A stretch of DNA of 64,000 nt from Rhabditoides inermis (lineage: Eukaryota; Nematoda; Chromadorea; Rhabditida; Rhabditidae): NCBI GenBank assembly GCA_963966185.1, contig CAWZYM010000060.1, positions 120,001 to 184,000 of the forward strand, read 5' to 3'. The translations under genes and the position numbers were made by a program. Below, piece by piece: positions 36,101 through 60,164 of the stretch. The notes beneath the pieces are model-generated. The model had not been told where the DNA came from. It searched no databases and worked only from the letters and a program-made list of their open reading frames with translations. Each line of letters starts with the position of its first letter. The stretch's first letter is position 1.

Positions 36101-37721
36101 CTGCGCAAAAAGTCCAAGCTGCCCACCCCCTCGCGGCAAGTGGCGGCAACGAGAGTTCGTCTCTTGGGACACGTGCTGCGACGAGAAGACCATCGGATTG
36201 TGAAGCAAGCTGCGCTCACACTATCACCGCCGGAGTGGAGACGAGGCCCAGGAAGGAAACGCGCGACATGGGACGAGAAGCTGAAGGAGGATGTCGGACC
36301 CACGCCTGCCGTGCGCGCCAAGGTTACCTCGAGACACACTTCGTTCCGCAGAGCTTGGAACACTTGCAACGGGCAGTGGATGGACGCTGTTATGGACATG
36401 GCACAAGACCGCGTCAAGTGGTCAGAACTGGTAAACACGATGCTCGCCGGCTAAGGAGCGACAACGCTCCAGATGATCTACGGAGAATCGGCCGAGGAGT
36501 GAGTGAGTGAGTGATACTTCCCTGTTCCACTCGTCGTTCTACTCCCCCCTCTCCTCCCTCTCCCTCTCTCCTTTTCTTTCTCTCTCTCTCTCCCCCTCTC
36601 CTATCCTCTCACCCACCTATCACATGCATCAGTTCGTGGATGATGGTAGCGTAGTCGATGCACTCATCTGCCAGGCTCACCTGCTGCCGGCCGCCCACGC
36701 GCGCGAAGTCCGCGTAGCACCTGAACACATCCCCCTCCCTCTCTCCCTCCCCCTCTCCCCCCCCCTCTCCCTCCCCCTCTCCCTCTCCCTCCCCCTCTCC
36801 CTCCCCCTCTCCCTCCCCCTCTCTCCCTCCCCCTCTCTCCCTCCCTCTCACCCTCCCCCTCACCCTCCCCCTCTCCCTCCCCCTCTCCCTCCCCCTCTCC
36901 CTCCCTCTCTCCCGCTCCCTCTCCCTCCCCCTCCCCCCCTCTCTCCCTCTCTCCTCACCCGTCCAGCTTGGCGATGACGACATAGTCCTTGTCTGTACTT
37001 GTCTTGGGTACGAATCGGATACATGTTCTCGTTGTGTATGCTGCTATGGCTCTCGCAATCACTGCACGCTGTGCGTCCGCTCAAACAGAAAAAAGTTTGC
37101 ACCGTTTTGCTTGTAGTATCAGACACGCATACGAATAGCCAAAAGGATGCTATTATCAGAAAGATGTGATGTCACATGTGATGGTATCTGAACACGCCCT
37201 GTTCATTCATCTGGTCTCTGCGACTCGGTGTCTTTTAGTGCGTGTGCTCAGAGTGAGCTCCCCGGACCGGCCCCGGAGTGCCATCTCAATGTTTGCTCTC
37301 ACACACTTTGCGCCCGTCATTATTGTAATCATAATACGCGTGAATTATGTCAAATACAAGCCGCGTGAGAAAAAAAACTAAGTAGTGACTAACTGTATGC
37401 AGCTGAGATGATATAGGGCACACGAGCGTTGAGCCACTTGTCCTTGTCCGCAGAAACGACGGAACCGCGGCGAGAACGCTGCAAAGACACGGATAAGCAC
37501 ATATGCCGCCCCCCCCACACCAACCACGCACTCACCACGCGGAAGCGCTGATCGTTCTCCGACCTCCGAGGGGGTCGGTCGAACACTGACGGCAGAAGAG
37601 CCGCCTGCGCGAAGTCGTGCTCATTGAGGGGCGCGCCTTCGACAACGTCGTCGCCAAAAGGCTGGAACAGTTGGGCGGCGGACGCGGTCGCCAGAAAGAG
37701 AAGGGCGACGAGGCAGCGCAT
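33147..37721 (-). CDS. Secreted astacin-family zinc metalloprotease
   Basis: It starts with a signal peptide ([15 protein letters not shown]), then a short propeptide, a basic site (SRRG) and one astacin domain: [25 protein letters not shown], the zinc-binding site [17 protein letters not shown] split by an intron after VIG, and the Met-turn SIMHYES. It ends with C-Y-A-Y-L and a short tail, without the EGF, CUB or ShK domains common in worm NAS proteins. The ATG is at 37721 and the TAA at 33147. The intron inside the zinc motif (about 33690-36610) contains an antisense non-LTR retrotransposon and a CCCTCT array. All catalytic residues are present, so the gene looks functional despite the insertion. 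Confidence 0.9.
33850..36510 (+). mobile_element. Decayed non-LTR retrotransposon (APE endonuclease and RT)
   Basis: The left part encodes an exonuclease-endonuclease-phosphatase fold: YNVRS and VAMLRETRI in one frame, then after a frame break near 34085-34100 [23 protein letters not shown] and YDSDHIPV. The right part is reverse transcriptase: [24 protein letters not shown] and the catalytic NYADDIALL, then a maturase-like tail and TAA at 36454. The RT frame is open from about 35230, but the middle (34733-35230) has several frame breaks, so the element is dead. The order EN-RT and the short GTGA tandem tail at 36500-36514 fit an RTE-like element. It lies antisense in an intron of the astacin gene. 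Confidence 0.85.
36720..36955. repeat. CCCTCTCC-type array in astacin intron
   Basis: An irregular run of CCCTCTCCCT and CCCCTCTCTC units of about 235 bp directly follows the exon with the zinc motif. It is purine-rich on the transcribed strand. Confidence 0.9.
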
Positions 37722-38479
37722 GTGATCGAGCAATGCCTGGATGGGCGCAATGGCAATGGCAATGGCAGGCTTCGGGGGAGGGCGGTCCCGCTGGCAGATC
37801 AAGGGTTCACGCGCCTGCCAAGAACAAACACAAACACTCGCCACGAATTCGAGTGAGCGAGAGGATCAGTGGAAGACTCAGGTGGGAGAAGTGCAAGTAA
37901 CTCTCCCTCTAGTCTATCCACACGTGACTGGTTCTCACGGTAAAGACTTGTGTCTTCTCGTATCCTGGCCATTCATCCAATCTGGTCCCTTCGGGCAGGC
38001 GAGAAGTGCGTGTATGTGGGTATGTCCCTGTGTCCCTGTGCACACGGCTCATCATATCACTCTCTGCCACCATATGTCAATACTAGATACTACTCACAAA
38101 AATCTAAAATACCTAAGTCACATTTAGCCACTATCCTAAAACAGATAATAAGTCACTGTAACAAAGATACCGTTTATTCCACAGTGACAAAACAAAGATA
38201 AGAACTCGATTGTCATATCACATTGTCACGTTGCAGGAGATGCGGTTTGCATGGTCTCCTCGGCACGCAGTGAGTGTTTGCTGCGTGGTGTCTGGTTTCC
38301 TTGTTCTTCATACCCCTCTCCCTCCTACCGCCATGGACCAGTCCGAACCACGCCACTACTCCACACACCACACACAACCACACACATAAAACACTTTATA
38401 TACAAACTCGATAACAACGTAAAACAACATGTGGGAGATCGTGTTCAGAATTCGAGTCTAAGAGAGAAAAGTCGAGTAA
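37722..38479. other. Interval between astacin start and helicase stop
   Basis: Both neighbours are on the minus strand. No exon is supported; the interval should carry the astacin promoter and the helicase 3' UTR. Confidence 0.55.
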
Positions 38480-44909
<6,430 letters not shown>

Positions 44910-45168
44910 CTGAAACCCCAATACCAATAATCTACAGTATTTCAAACTTCACAATATCTCAAAGTATAAAATCGCACTCGCAACGAACTACAATACAACA
45001 CACAACGAGGCTCACAAAATGCAATCGTTTATGAACACGTAAAAAATGTCAACCGTAAGCAAGCAATGTATAACAAAAAATAGAACGTGAATTGAAGATC
45101 ATGAGAATGTTTACAAGTAATACAAGTAGTGCAAGGTGAATGGGAGATGGGGGAAAAGGACAAGGTGG
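44910..45168. promoter_or_regulatory. Short hat-1/chl-1 intercistronic region with acceptor at the ATG
   Basis: Only 259 bp separate the hat-1 stop from the chl-1 ATG, both on the minus strand. The chl-1 ATG is preceded directly by GGGGTTTCAG, a consensus acceptor usable for spliced-leader addition. A CATAAA variant lies near 45024. This is the layout expected inside a nematode operon. Confidence 0.5.
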
Positions 45169-48100
45169 TCAGAAGATGGTGGGCCATGTGTTGAGTCGGT
45201 TGATGACCTCGTGATAGGCCTCCACCTCGTGTGTGTACAACTGTTGCAGCTCCTGCATCTTCTGCTCCTCAGTTTTATCCGAGGCAATCAGCTGAAAAAA
45301 GACAATAGACAAAAAATATTATCAAAAATACAAAATAAAAATATCAACCTTGTTGTACTCTTCCTGGTCGAGAACCTTGGAAATGCGAACCCAGAACGAG
45401 TCCTTTCTCTTCCTCGGAGCTTCCAGACGACGTTTCACGTCCAGACTACAAAACAATAATACATCCACAAAACACGGAATACGGTCGACTCACCGAAACT
45501 GCTTCATTGCCGCCTCATCCTTGCTGTCGGTGTTCTTGAGACGCAGAATCTCATACACGCGACGGCACTGGCGCTGCACAAAAGAGGTGTCAAAGAGTCA
45601 AAACATAAACAAGGCCATACTTTGTTGATCTTATGTTTTTGCAAGGCAGCGTCTTTCATTTCGAAAGAGAATCCGCAGACGAGTTTCTCAGGGGCGAATT
45701 CGGGCAAACGGGCACAGTTCAAGCAGTCGACATAGTCCCGCAACAGGATGAATGCGTCCGCCGGATCCTCGGCTGAACAACAGATGTATGAATAAGTATA
45801 ATAGACTCGCACTTAGCTAAGGATTTTCTGTTGAAAACATTTTCGTGGAAACTTGTACTGACGCGTGTCCACACGCCACGCATCTACAGTGGCCGCGCGG
45901 ACTACTTTTTTTGCGAGAGACAATGAGAAACTGAGAGACACGCGCGCTCACCGTCTGCGCTCTCTACTCTCGCCACAGTCTTTTTCGCAAGAATTCAATT
46001 TTTTGCCATCAATAGGAGGCTACATTCCGCGCACTGTAATCGAATCAGCTGTTTCTGTTCACTGTTGTTTTTGTTGGTTTTTGTTTGTTCACATTTCGTA
46101 TTCATGTTCTATTTTTGTGCATTTAAAAAAAGATTACTGACGCTTCTTTTAGAACAAACACAATTGCTTAGCATGCTTGAATTTCGTTCGTATGTCGCGT
46201 TGTTGTACTTATGTCTGTTTATTTCATGATCTATATTTGTCGCCGTCGTGTTTTATAATAGTTTTCATTGTGCTTACAACCTACAGTTGTGATTGCGAAG
46301 TAGTGTGTTTCAGTTATGGAGCTGGCGCACCGCGCTGATCAAGCCGGTTTCGTTGCGCATGAAGCCGCGCAGTCGTGGCGGGCGTGTGGTGTCAGATTCT
46401 GGATCAGGTAACGATTGCGAATATCATATTTCAGCTAATTGTGTGTTTTAATGTAGTATTCGTTATGGTTGTAGATGATGTCCGCACTGATGCGTGAGCC
46501 CGCGTGGCCGGAAGCCCGCGTGACTGTGTGCCCGACGAACACCGCTGCCTGCCGTTCTCTCCACGTCGCACACTCGTTCAGAAAAGGTTGTCAACTTCAC
46601 GGTCTTTCTGATGTGTAAATGTATTCATAACAGTGGTGATAACAGGGTCAACATTGATATAATGATAGCGATATCCCTGAAACGTATTAGTTGCAGGTTC
46701 TCGCGGATGACAGCCCGGCAGCGCGTTTTCATCAAGGACTACCGGCAACTCGGACTTACACCTGATAACCATTGTCATGTTATATTGTGATAGCTGTATC
46801 GAAACAAGTATGTTTGAGCTTACTTATATGAGTAACATTATGTACATTCGTGTTTTATGTAATGATTTGGCTTGAAAATGATTGACTATTACTGTGCATT
46901 GGTGATTATTAAATATGTTTTGGTATAAACTTTTCAAAAACAAAGATTTTGTGCCATGGTTGTCGGGAGTGGCCGGGTGGCGCGCGCATGTCTTTATTTC
47001 TCTGCCGTCTCTCATTGTCTAACCTATTTCGTCGCGCTCGGCTCTCTTGCGCGAGAGCGAAACTGGTGGGCGAGCCCCTATGAGAGAGAATGAAAATGAC
47101 GCACCGGTAATGTCGATCACTTCCTTCATCGTGTTAATGTCGTCATAGACGCACTGCAGCAGTCTCGCCCCGTTGCCGCCTGCGAAAACAACAAATTTCA
47201 AGAAAAGTGAGCAACAACAACTGACCGCCTCTGTACATTGGCAGAAGCATAACCTGGCCAATGCGGGGACGCAAATTCTGCGGGTATGCGTAGAACCTGA
47301 AAATATTAGTAAGAAATGCAATAAATGTTATTCTTGAAACTCACTTGTATAGGGAGACATAACCGACAAGGTCGTATTCCTTGCCCCCGTCGCCCTCGGA
47401 AGAAGCACGAGACTCGAAGCTTAACAGTATAGATAAAATAGAACGACAATAAACGACTACTCACAGAAAGTAGTGCATCCACAGTGGGTCCTCGTTGTCA
47501 GTGTACTGCGCAGCGTCAATATACCTACAAGAGAATCATTCAAGGAATGCACATTGATAACTAACCATAGGGCCAAACTTTGCACTCGCGCGAGGTACTG
47601 ATCAAAGACGGGTGACGACTGCTCCACTTTGAACAACTCGAAAGAGCGATCGCCTGAGAACACGTTTTTTTAATATTCTAACTTTTAAATTATTCTTAAA
47701 ACTAACCAGAAATGAACTTGCGGACAGGGTCGTCCATGTTGAACGGTTTGAACGTTTTCTGCTTGTCGCAGAGCGCCTGGAACTCATCCCTCGATTCCAC
47801 CATCATCTCTTGTTGATCTTCCGGAAGCTGCGCACAAAGCTTCTTGACGATATTGTCTCCCTTAAACGTAAACGTCTCGCAGTTTAATGCAATAGTTAAC
47901 CTCACCCTCAGGTCCTTGTCAACAGTGTTGACGTGATTTTTATAGGTGATCTCGGGGTAGCAGTACATCGAGAGGGATGAGTAGAAAATGCGAACATGCA
48001 GGTCTTCGTACCCGAAGATCTTCTCCCTCAAATTCAGCAAACTTACAAGGACCCACGCACGAACTCACTCATCTCCAAAGTGCTGGTGCACGTATTCGGG

Positions 48101-48304
48101 ATGAAATCCCTCCGCGCCATCAAGCTCATCGATTGAATGAACTGAACGTGTGAAACGGTATGGTATGATATGATACAAACGTTTGTATGAAATTACTAAA
48201 TTTTACTAACCAAAGTTAATAAATACAGCCGCCTGTCCTTCGACAAGGAACCGTGAGTTTATATCGCTTCCATTGGTAAGTCTGTCCGCGTCCATTTGTA
48301 CCAT
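45169..48304 (-). CDS. hat-1: Histone acetyltransferase type B catalytic subunit (HAT1)
   Basis: HAT1 acetylates newly made histone H4 before chromatin assembly. The protein follows the HAT1 plan: an N-terminal domain (VQMDADRLTNGSDINSRFLV, GFHPEYVHQHFGDE, KIFGYEDLHVRIFYSSLSMY), the central GNAT domain (DLVGYVSLYKFYAYPQNLRP, IGQVMLLPMYRGGNGARLL with the acetyl-CoA loop RGGNGA, then VIDITAEDPADAFILLRDYV), and a helical C-terminal part rich in K, R and E ending NTWPTIF. The ATG at 48304 is directly preceded by TTATCTAG, a possible trans-splice acceptor. The intron 45780-47105 is unusually long for this gene. chl-1 follows 259 bp downstream on the same strand. Confidence 0.93.
45780..47105. other. 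Long hat-1 intron without recognised element
   Basis: The intron is 1.3 kb in a gene whose other introns are mostly 50-150 bp. Both ends contain GAGACAATGAGA-type words in opposite orientation (about 45919 and 47010), but the surrounding order does not form a clean terminal inverted repeat. It may be an old degraded transposon. No coding similarity was seen. Confidence 0.4.
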
Positions 48305-49029
48305 CTAGATAAGTAAAGACGTTTATTTCATAAAATTGCAAAGAAAAACAGCTGATCAAACACGCGCACGAACGCATCACGTTTACGATTCTCACAAAAG
48401 GTGGCAGGAAGAAACGTAGCAAATATGTTGAAATTGCCATTGTCAATCTTATGAACTTCATAAAAATTGCCTAAGAATAGTACAACAAACATAATAATAA
48501 TAAAAACCAATGAAACAAAATACATTTGAATTAGAACTTCACGCGCCATTTTTTAATGATGTATAAAGCGCTTCAAGACAGAAACTGTATTCGAAAAATC
48601 AGGGACTGAGGCGGGCGTGTTGCGTCAGCGGTCCATTCGTTTCGCGCGCATTCGGCACTGTTTTATTTCGAATGATAACGTCGCCTCAGGCAATGTCGTC
48701 ATTAGTTCGATATTATCAGCCGCATTTTTATTTAATACTTTGCATTTCTGTAATGTGATTTTAATTTCTCAATAGACTTCTTTGCCTGTTGGTTCTCACT
48801 ATCGATCCAATATTTGCACCCAACATCTAGCGCGGTGCAATCTCTATTCCTGGCGTAGTGTGTATGAATCGCAATATTTACACGGGTGATCTTCTTTTTC
48901 ACACACTCGTTTGTATATGTTTTTTTTCAGTCTGTCACTATTTTGTTTGTTGCTGGATCAATGGCGGGATATGTGTCGCAAGCCTAAATCTTCTCCATTC
49001 TCCTCTTTCCGTGCAGTCCTGTTTATTAA
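48305..49029. other. Divergent promoter region, hat-1 / PEHE-domain gene
   Basis: It separates divergent starts. An unassigned minus-strand frame (48328-48549) is AT-rich and hydrophobic and is not supported as a gene. A 5' untranslated exon of the plus-strand gene may lie near 48900-49015. Confidence 0.5.
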
Positions 49030-52005
49030 ATGGGACTGAAAGCGGTGGATTTGGAGCCGTACACGCGACCAGCGATGGATGACGGTTGTGACGAGAAAGA
49101 TCAACGGCGTCACATTAACGACGAAGGACTCGGTGTTGAAGACAAGCTTGCTTTTAAGCCTAACGGAGTTGCTGATTTCAACGGCTTTTTGCCCAAGGTA
49201 AGTCATTTTTTTGTTGTTTTTTTAATTGAAGTTTTTTTAGGACTCTCTCATGTCGCCATCCGCAGGATCAGCATTTGACTGGAATCAGTCCAATGCCCCC
49301 ATACCTACGATGAATGGCAAACGATCTACGTCTTACGTGTCCGATCCTGTCCAGCAGCCTCTCCATGTCTTTACGAATGGAAACGGAAAAGTGAGATCAA
49401 TGTGTTTTTCATCATATTTGGTTGTTCAGTCTGAGGGAGACGATGCGTGGTCTCGTGGTTCGTCTTCTACGACCCGTACTACGTCGACTGCGGTCACAAC
49501 TCCTTCTATAGCTTCTCCTTTTTCTGTGCCAATCTCACCTGCAGTCGCGACAACCGATCTCAGCCTTCCTTCTGAATCTTCTATGAACGAAGCACTCAAG
49601 GTATGGTGCATATGCATAACTTGTTTGAAATGCAAATTATGTGATTTATGAATTATTTTCCGTTATTGTCCGGCCCGTTGTCGCGTGGTAGTGATTCAAT
49701 GAGTCCAATGCACCGCCCGACTCCTCATCTTCCTCCCAAATCCAACGTCAACTATGTCAACGGGAACCACTCCGCAGTAATCCGACAGGAGTCCACCGAA
49801 TCTCAACCTGGGTGAGATTTTTTTTGTTTATTTTCTGATGTATTCATAATTTTGTTTGTAGTGCGTCGGGATCTGTTTCGAGTGTTGCTGCAATCCGTCC
49901 GAATGGCCGAAAGGAGGAGATGGAGAAGAGGAAAACTATTGTCGAGAAGATTGACCGTAACAAGGAGAAGGGAAACTTACAGTTTTTCGTTCCGCAGGTA
50001 GTCTCACTACTTAACCATATTTTTTTGGTGTTTTCGAATACAATGCCGCGTGTCTCACTAGTGTTTTTTAGTGTGAACAGATGACGTCCACCCAAGTTGG
50101 TATGATGCTGCGTCGTTGTAAAAAGAAGGCGTCGAGTGCTATGGGTCAGCTGCCCTCACACATGAAGAAGTTTTTGTTTGAGGATGAGCCGGACGAGCCT
50201 GATGATAAAAAGGTAATCACTTTAAATAAATTATTTGTTTCATTGTGTTGTATTTAGTCTGTGATTGCACCTCCGACGTCGTCTGCCCGCAATGGAGAAT
50301 GTGACCCGTACGAGACTGATATCTCCGAAGTGGACGAACCCGAGTGGCACACTGACGAACTCGAAGTCAAGATTATGCGAACGTGAGTGGCCGTATATCA
50401 TGTTCACTATTTGAAAAAAAGTTATCGTCAAAATTATCAAATAGTTATATAGTGCTGACCGGAGTGCTCAACGCTGGTACGTGGAGCGAGTGTTGATCGG
50501 AGCACAGGATGCTAAGGCGTGTGCTCTTCTCGAAAATCGAACAGCAGCTCTTGTTGAAGCTCGAGCAAGGGTACGTTTTTTTTTAAAAAGTTGGCTGTTT
50601 AATATTGTGTGTTGTTACAGTTAAAAGTTCTCGAGGCTTCTCAAGAGAGTCATTGTGATGCTGTTGATGATGACGAGGAGACTGAGACGTGTGCTCGATG
50701 CCGACCCGTTGTAAGAAAGCCCAAGCGTCATCTAATTCATCATGTTTTTGAGTGAGTCTTCATTTTCAACCATGTTTATGGTTTTTGGGGTATTACTATG
50801 TTCTATGTATTTGCAGCGATCGTCCGGCTCGCGTGGATTATTCGCAGATGGCTCCCTCAACGTCTTCCGCCGCCAATCGTTATGCATTCGATCCTAGGGT
50901 GAACTCGCTTCTCTCTATGAATGATGGTATGTTCATGTGTTTTGCCAGTTCTGGTCGTTGCTTACACCTTTTTTAAGCAATTCCGATAGATCGACGGATA
51001 CAAACGTATCTCCACCGAGTGTCATGTGTTCCTTCGATGACTATGAGGAAGCGGTTGGTTATTGTTTCTCATTATGTTTTGCTAGATAATGATTTTAGAG
51101 CGGATGAATCTCCTTGGATGAATGGTTGTGAGGAGGAAGAGAGGAGGCGAAACGGATTCCGCCGTCAGGAAATATCAGAGAAGAGGAGGCAGGCAAGAAG
51201 AGTGGAGAAGGACGAAGGAAAGGGCAAAGCTGGTAGGGGAGGAGGAGGCGGCGGGGACAGCAGCTACGAGGACACGGATGACACGGACGACGAGTATGAG
51301 CCGAAGAGGAAGGAGAGTCGCCGAGACAGCGCCCCTTCAGCCGCCGCCCGGAAAACGTACAAGAGGGGCAAGGATAGGAACAGGAAGAAGACTACTCGCA
51401 AGGAGGGACAGGCAAATCCACTGCCACTCAGCAAGGTGAGAGAGGAAGTTGGAGGGGGGTTTAGCATCAGACTGGTTTTTTTCAGTTGGGTCGTCGTCAT
51501 ACTGTGGGTTCCCGTCCCACCCGTCCGTCGATGCCCTTCGACTTCGACGAAGTCGGATTCATCTCGAATCTGCCCCAGAAGATCGATTATGCCGAGATCT
51601 CTATTCCTACGTGGAAGGACATCTCTAACGATCATGTGGCGGCTCTCTCTTCGGATGTGCCGTGTTCGTCTGGAAGTGTGGAGTGTACATGGTGTTCGGA
51701 GGAGCCTGGCTGGACGCGACTCGCACGCATGCATCACGTACTCGAGTGGGAAGAGAAGAAGCGCTTCCACGCTTTCCGCGAGAAGGTGGCTCGCGAGGCG
51801 GCTGTCGCGGAGGGATTACCTGCCAAAGTATGTCTCGCCTAAATTCATATTATTTCATTCACGTGGTTTGCAGGAACACCCTGTTGGCAAGTCCAAGTTA
51901 GTGGTTCCGGAGTTTGACCTGGATGCTCAGATGGGGAAAAAGGTGCCTGAGGAGGACCGGCCGTCCCTCGCTGTGCCCTATCCGCCCAGGCAATTTCTCC
52001 CCTGA
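49030..52005 (+). CDS. PEHE-domain chromatin protein (KANSL1/MSL1-like)
   Basis: The long N-terminal half is Ser/Thr/Pro-rich with short conserved-looking segments (LAFKPNGVADFNGFLP, KGNLQFFVPQ, TSTQVGMMLRRCKKK). A middle region carries an R/E helix (EEEERRRNGFRRQEI) and acidic and basic runs. The C-terminal part contains FDEVGFISNLPQKIDYAEIS followed by IPTWKDIS, and later LARMHHVLEWEEKKRFHAF. This pattern (acidic strand, 'KI(D/E)Y.EI..P.W', then a charged helix) matches the PEHE region by which MSL1 and KANSL1 bind the MOF acetyltransferase. I base the call on that region only. At least nine exons are needed; the join near 50940-51050 is uncertain. The TGA is at 52003. Confidence 0.6.
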
Positions 52006-52794
52006 GGAGAGAACGCCCCTGTACCATTCTGCATGCTCCCACGCAATCTCCTGCTCCTCCAACTTGATACCTGCTCTTGTTAAATGGTTTTGAGAGCCTT
52101 GTAGCGGTCCCCGGTGTTTAATTGTTAAGTTGGTTGATTCGTTAAGTTGCCTCGCCCCTCGTTATGTCTATCAGGCTGTTTATGTGTCCACGATGCAAAG
52201 AAGAACTCACTCTATCCCGACTCCCGACTCATAGTCCCTCTGTCCCGATGAGAGGCCGTCGGCCATGTCTTGTACATATTAACTCGTCTTATTCCTTTGT
52301 TCTCTTCTATCCTCTTTCTCGAATGATGATCTAATATCTTAGAACCGCCGCCTCCTAGTGAGTGTTAGTTATTTGATCTAATTTCCGATTTCCATATTGT
52401 ACGTATAAGCATAAGATTGGGAGGCGGTGCAGACTTTGATCCTCGAGTTATACTACATTTCATTGTTTATGAAGTTCCATTATTTTGATAATTTTCATGA
52501 ATATTAAATATAAATTGTACGCTATTTTATTCCATTTGCTGTGCATATTTTCTTCGGTGAAACGTCCGTCTTCAAAATATCGCATAACATATGAGTAGTG
52601 TGGTTTAGTGTCTGATGAAAGTGGCTGTGATATTTGCAATGATGTACACGCTAACTGCCAGCTGATATTCCACACGTGCTTGTACTTTCTCACTCTAATT
52701 TCTTCTCACCATTTTCTCCTGTTATTGTGGCGTTTATATTGTGATTATATATACTGTGTAATAACTCAATATATAATACTTAATCTTTGTATAG
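52006..52794. other. Interval between PEHE-domain gene and ymel-1
   Basis: This is 790 bp between two plus-strand genes, AT-rich at its right end. The ymel-1 ATG directly follows TTTGTATAG, an acceptor-like sequence, so trans-splicing is possible; the distance is long for a classic operon. Confidence 0.5.
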
Positions 52795-58681
<5,887 letters not shown>

Positions 58682-59466
58682 CCGTCTCACACACGCACAC
58701 AGCTTGCTGGGTGGTGCTCGACTTGTCCACAGCCCACACGCATTCTCTTAGACTAGCATATTTATTGGTGTTCTTCGTCTGTCTCGCTCAGTTCTAGATG
58801 TTTACTTCGTATGTGTGATCTTTGAAAGAGAGTTTATTATTTGAATATTTCTATAGTGGAGAGGTGTACGTATTTGTGCTACTCGAGTTATGTTTGTGTA
58901 TAGTGCTTAGAATGTGTTGATAGAGTGTTGATTGGTGTTGAGTGAGCGTCGTTGATTACGGTGGATGATAAATGGATGAGTTATGTGGCATTGTGATGTC
59001 ATGTTGCAGTCTGCATAGGGAACTATTGCACGTGATCGGATCTTGGGAAAAGACTTATCAGAGGCTGCAACGTGTACTTCTTTCACTCATCTATTCGCTT
59101 TTCGTTCAAGGAACTGGATTGAAAGTGCCAATCAAAACAGCAAGCTAACTATATGAACTGTCTCTCGTATCGACTGTCTGCTAGGAAGAGGGGGGGCTGA
59201 AGGGAGGGAGAGCGCGTAGATATTTTGTTGTTATGGCTGACGATGTATTGCAACGTTGCTGCGACATTGAGAATGCTTTCACCCATCCTACACCATCGAT
59301 CCTGCGCTCCGACCATTGTATCCCTGTCTATTATCTGGACCCTGACACAAAAACGTGCCCCCCTCTCTCTCCCTCTCTCTCTCTCTCCCCTCTCTTATCT
59401 TCCGGCCGCATTGCTCTGTCGGCTTCCGCATTTCCCCTCCCGCTATGCTGATCGGAGGGGGCTTCG
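58682..59466. other. Interval between ymel-1 and the TGF-beta gene
   Basis: Both neighbours are on the plus strand. A frame starting MADDVLQRCCDIEN at 59233 is open for 72 codons but runs into a CT tract and has no clear join, so I do not call it. The promoter of the TGF-beta gene is presumed here. Confidence 0.5.
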
Positions 59467-60122
59467 ATGAGAGTCGAGACTCCAATACTCACGTGTCTCG
59501 TTCTACTACTCCTGCCTGCTGCTGACGCCACAAGTGAGTGAAGGGGGGAGAGCGGGAGGGAGAGAGAGGAAGAGAGAGGAAGAGAGAGGAAGAGAGAGGG
59601 AGAGATAGAGAGAGAATTGCAGTTCTGTCGATCCTGAAGGGTATCCTGTCGCAAGTGCACATCCGGGATCCGCCGGAGCTTCCGGTGCACATACCGAACG
59701 GGTCAGTTACGGAATCCATTCTTCCATTCGTATTAATATTAATTCTATATTGTGCAATCGTAGAATTGTTTCTCATATGCGCATATGCCATGATCACGTA
59801 CTTCATTGCGTAATGCGATAAGAAGGAACCAAGAAACGAGATGCATTCTGGACTTGCCAGTTTAATTCTGTGTTGCATATATGTGCGTTTGAACACGCTG
59901 TATCAGCTGTCACTCTGTCTGTGCGCGTGCCATACTCAGTTGAAAACCCCGATCAATTTTTCAAATTCCAATCTTTTGTCAGATTCAAAATTGTCGATCC
60001 GGCACCCCCGTCCATTCACACTATTCTCACACGGACTGCTATTGGAAGGACGAGCGCCAGTTAGTTCCTCACACATCTCTCTCCCTTTCTCTCTCCTTCC
60101 TCCCCTTCCTCCCTTCCTCCTT

Positions 60123-60164
<42 letters not shown>

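Noticed and set aside
36507..36977. Leu/Ser/Pro frame over the CCCTCT array
   Set aside because: It is simple-sequence translation on the strand opposite the astacin gene.
45857..47060. A transposon with terminal inverted repeats in the hat-1 intron
   Set aside because: Short GAGACAATGAGA-like words occur in opposite orientation near both ends, but flanking words do not mirror each other and no target duplication is seen.
48328..48549. Small hydrophobic protein on the minus strand upstream of hat-1
   Set aside because: AT-rich sequence explains the hydrophobic translation; the hat-1 start with an acceptor at 48304 accounts for the region better.
59233..59451. Separate gene starting MADDVLQRCC
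   Set aside because: The frame is open for only 72 codons, runs into a CT tract and has no convincing donor; the TGF-beta signal peptide starts independently at 59467.
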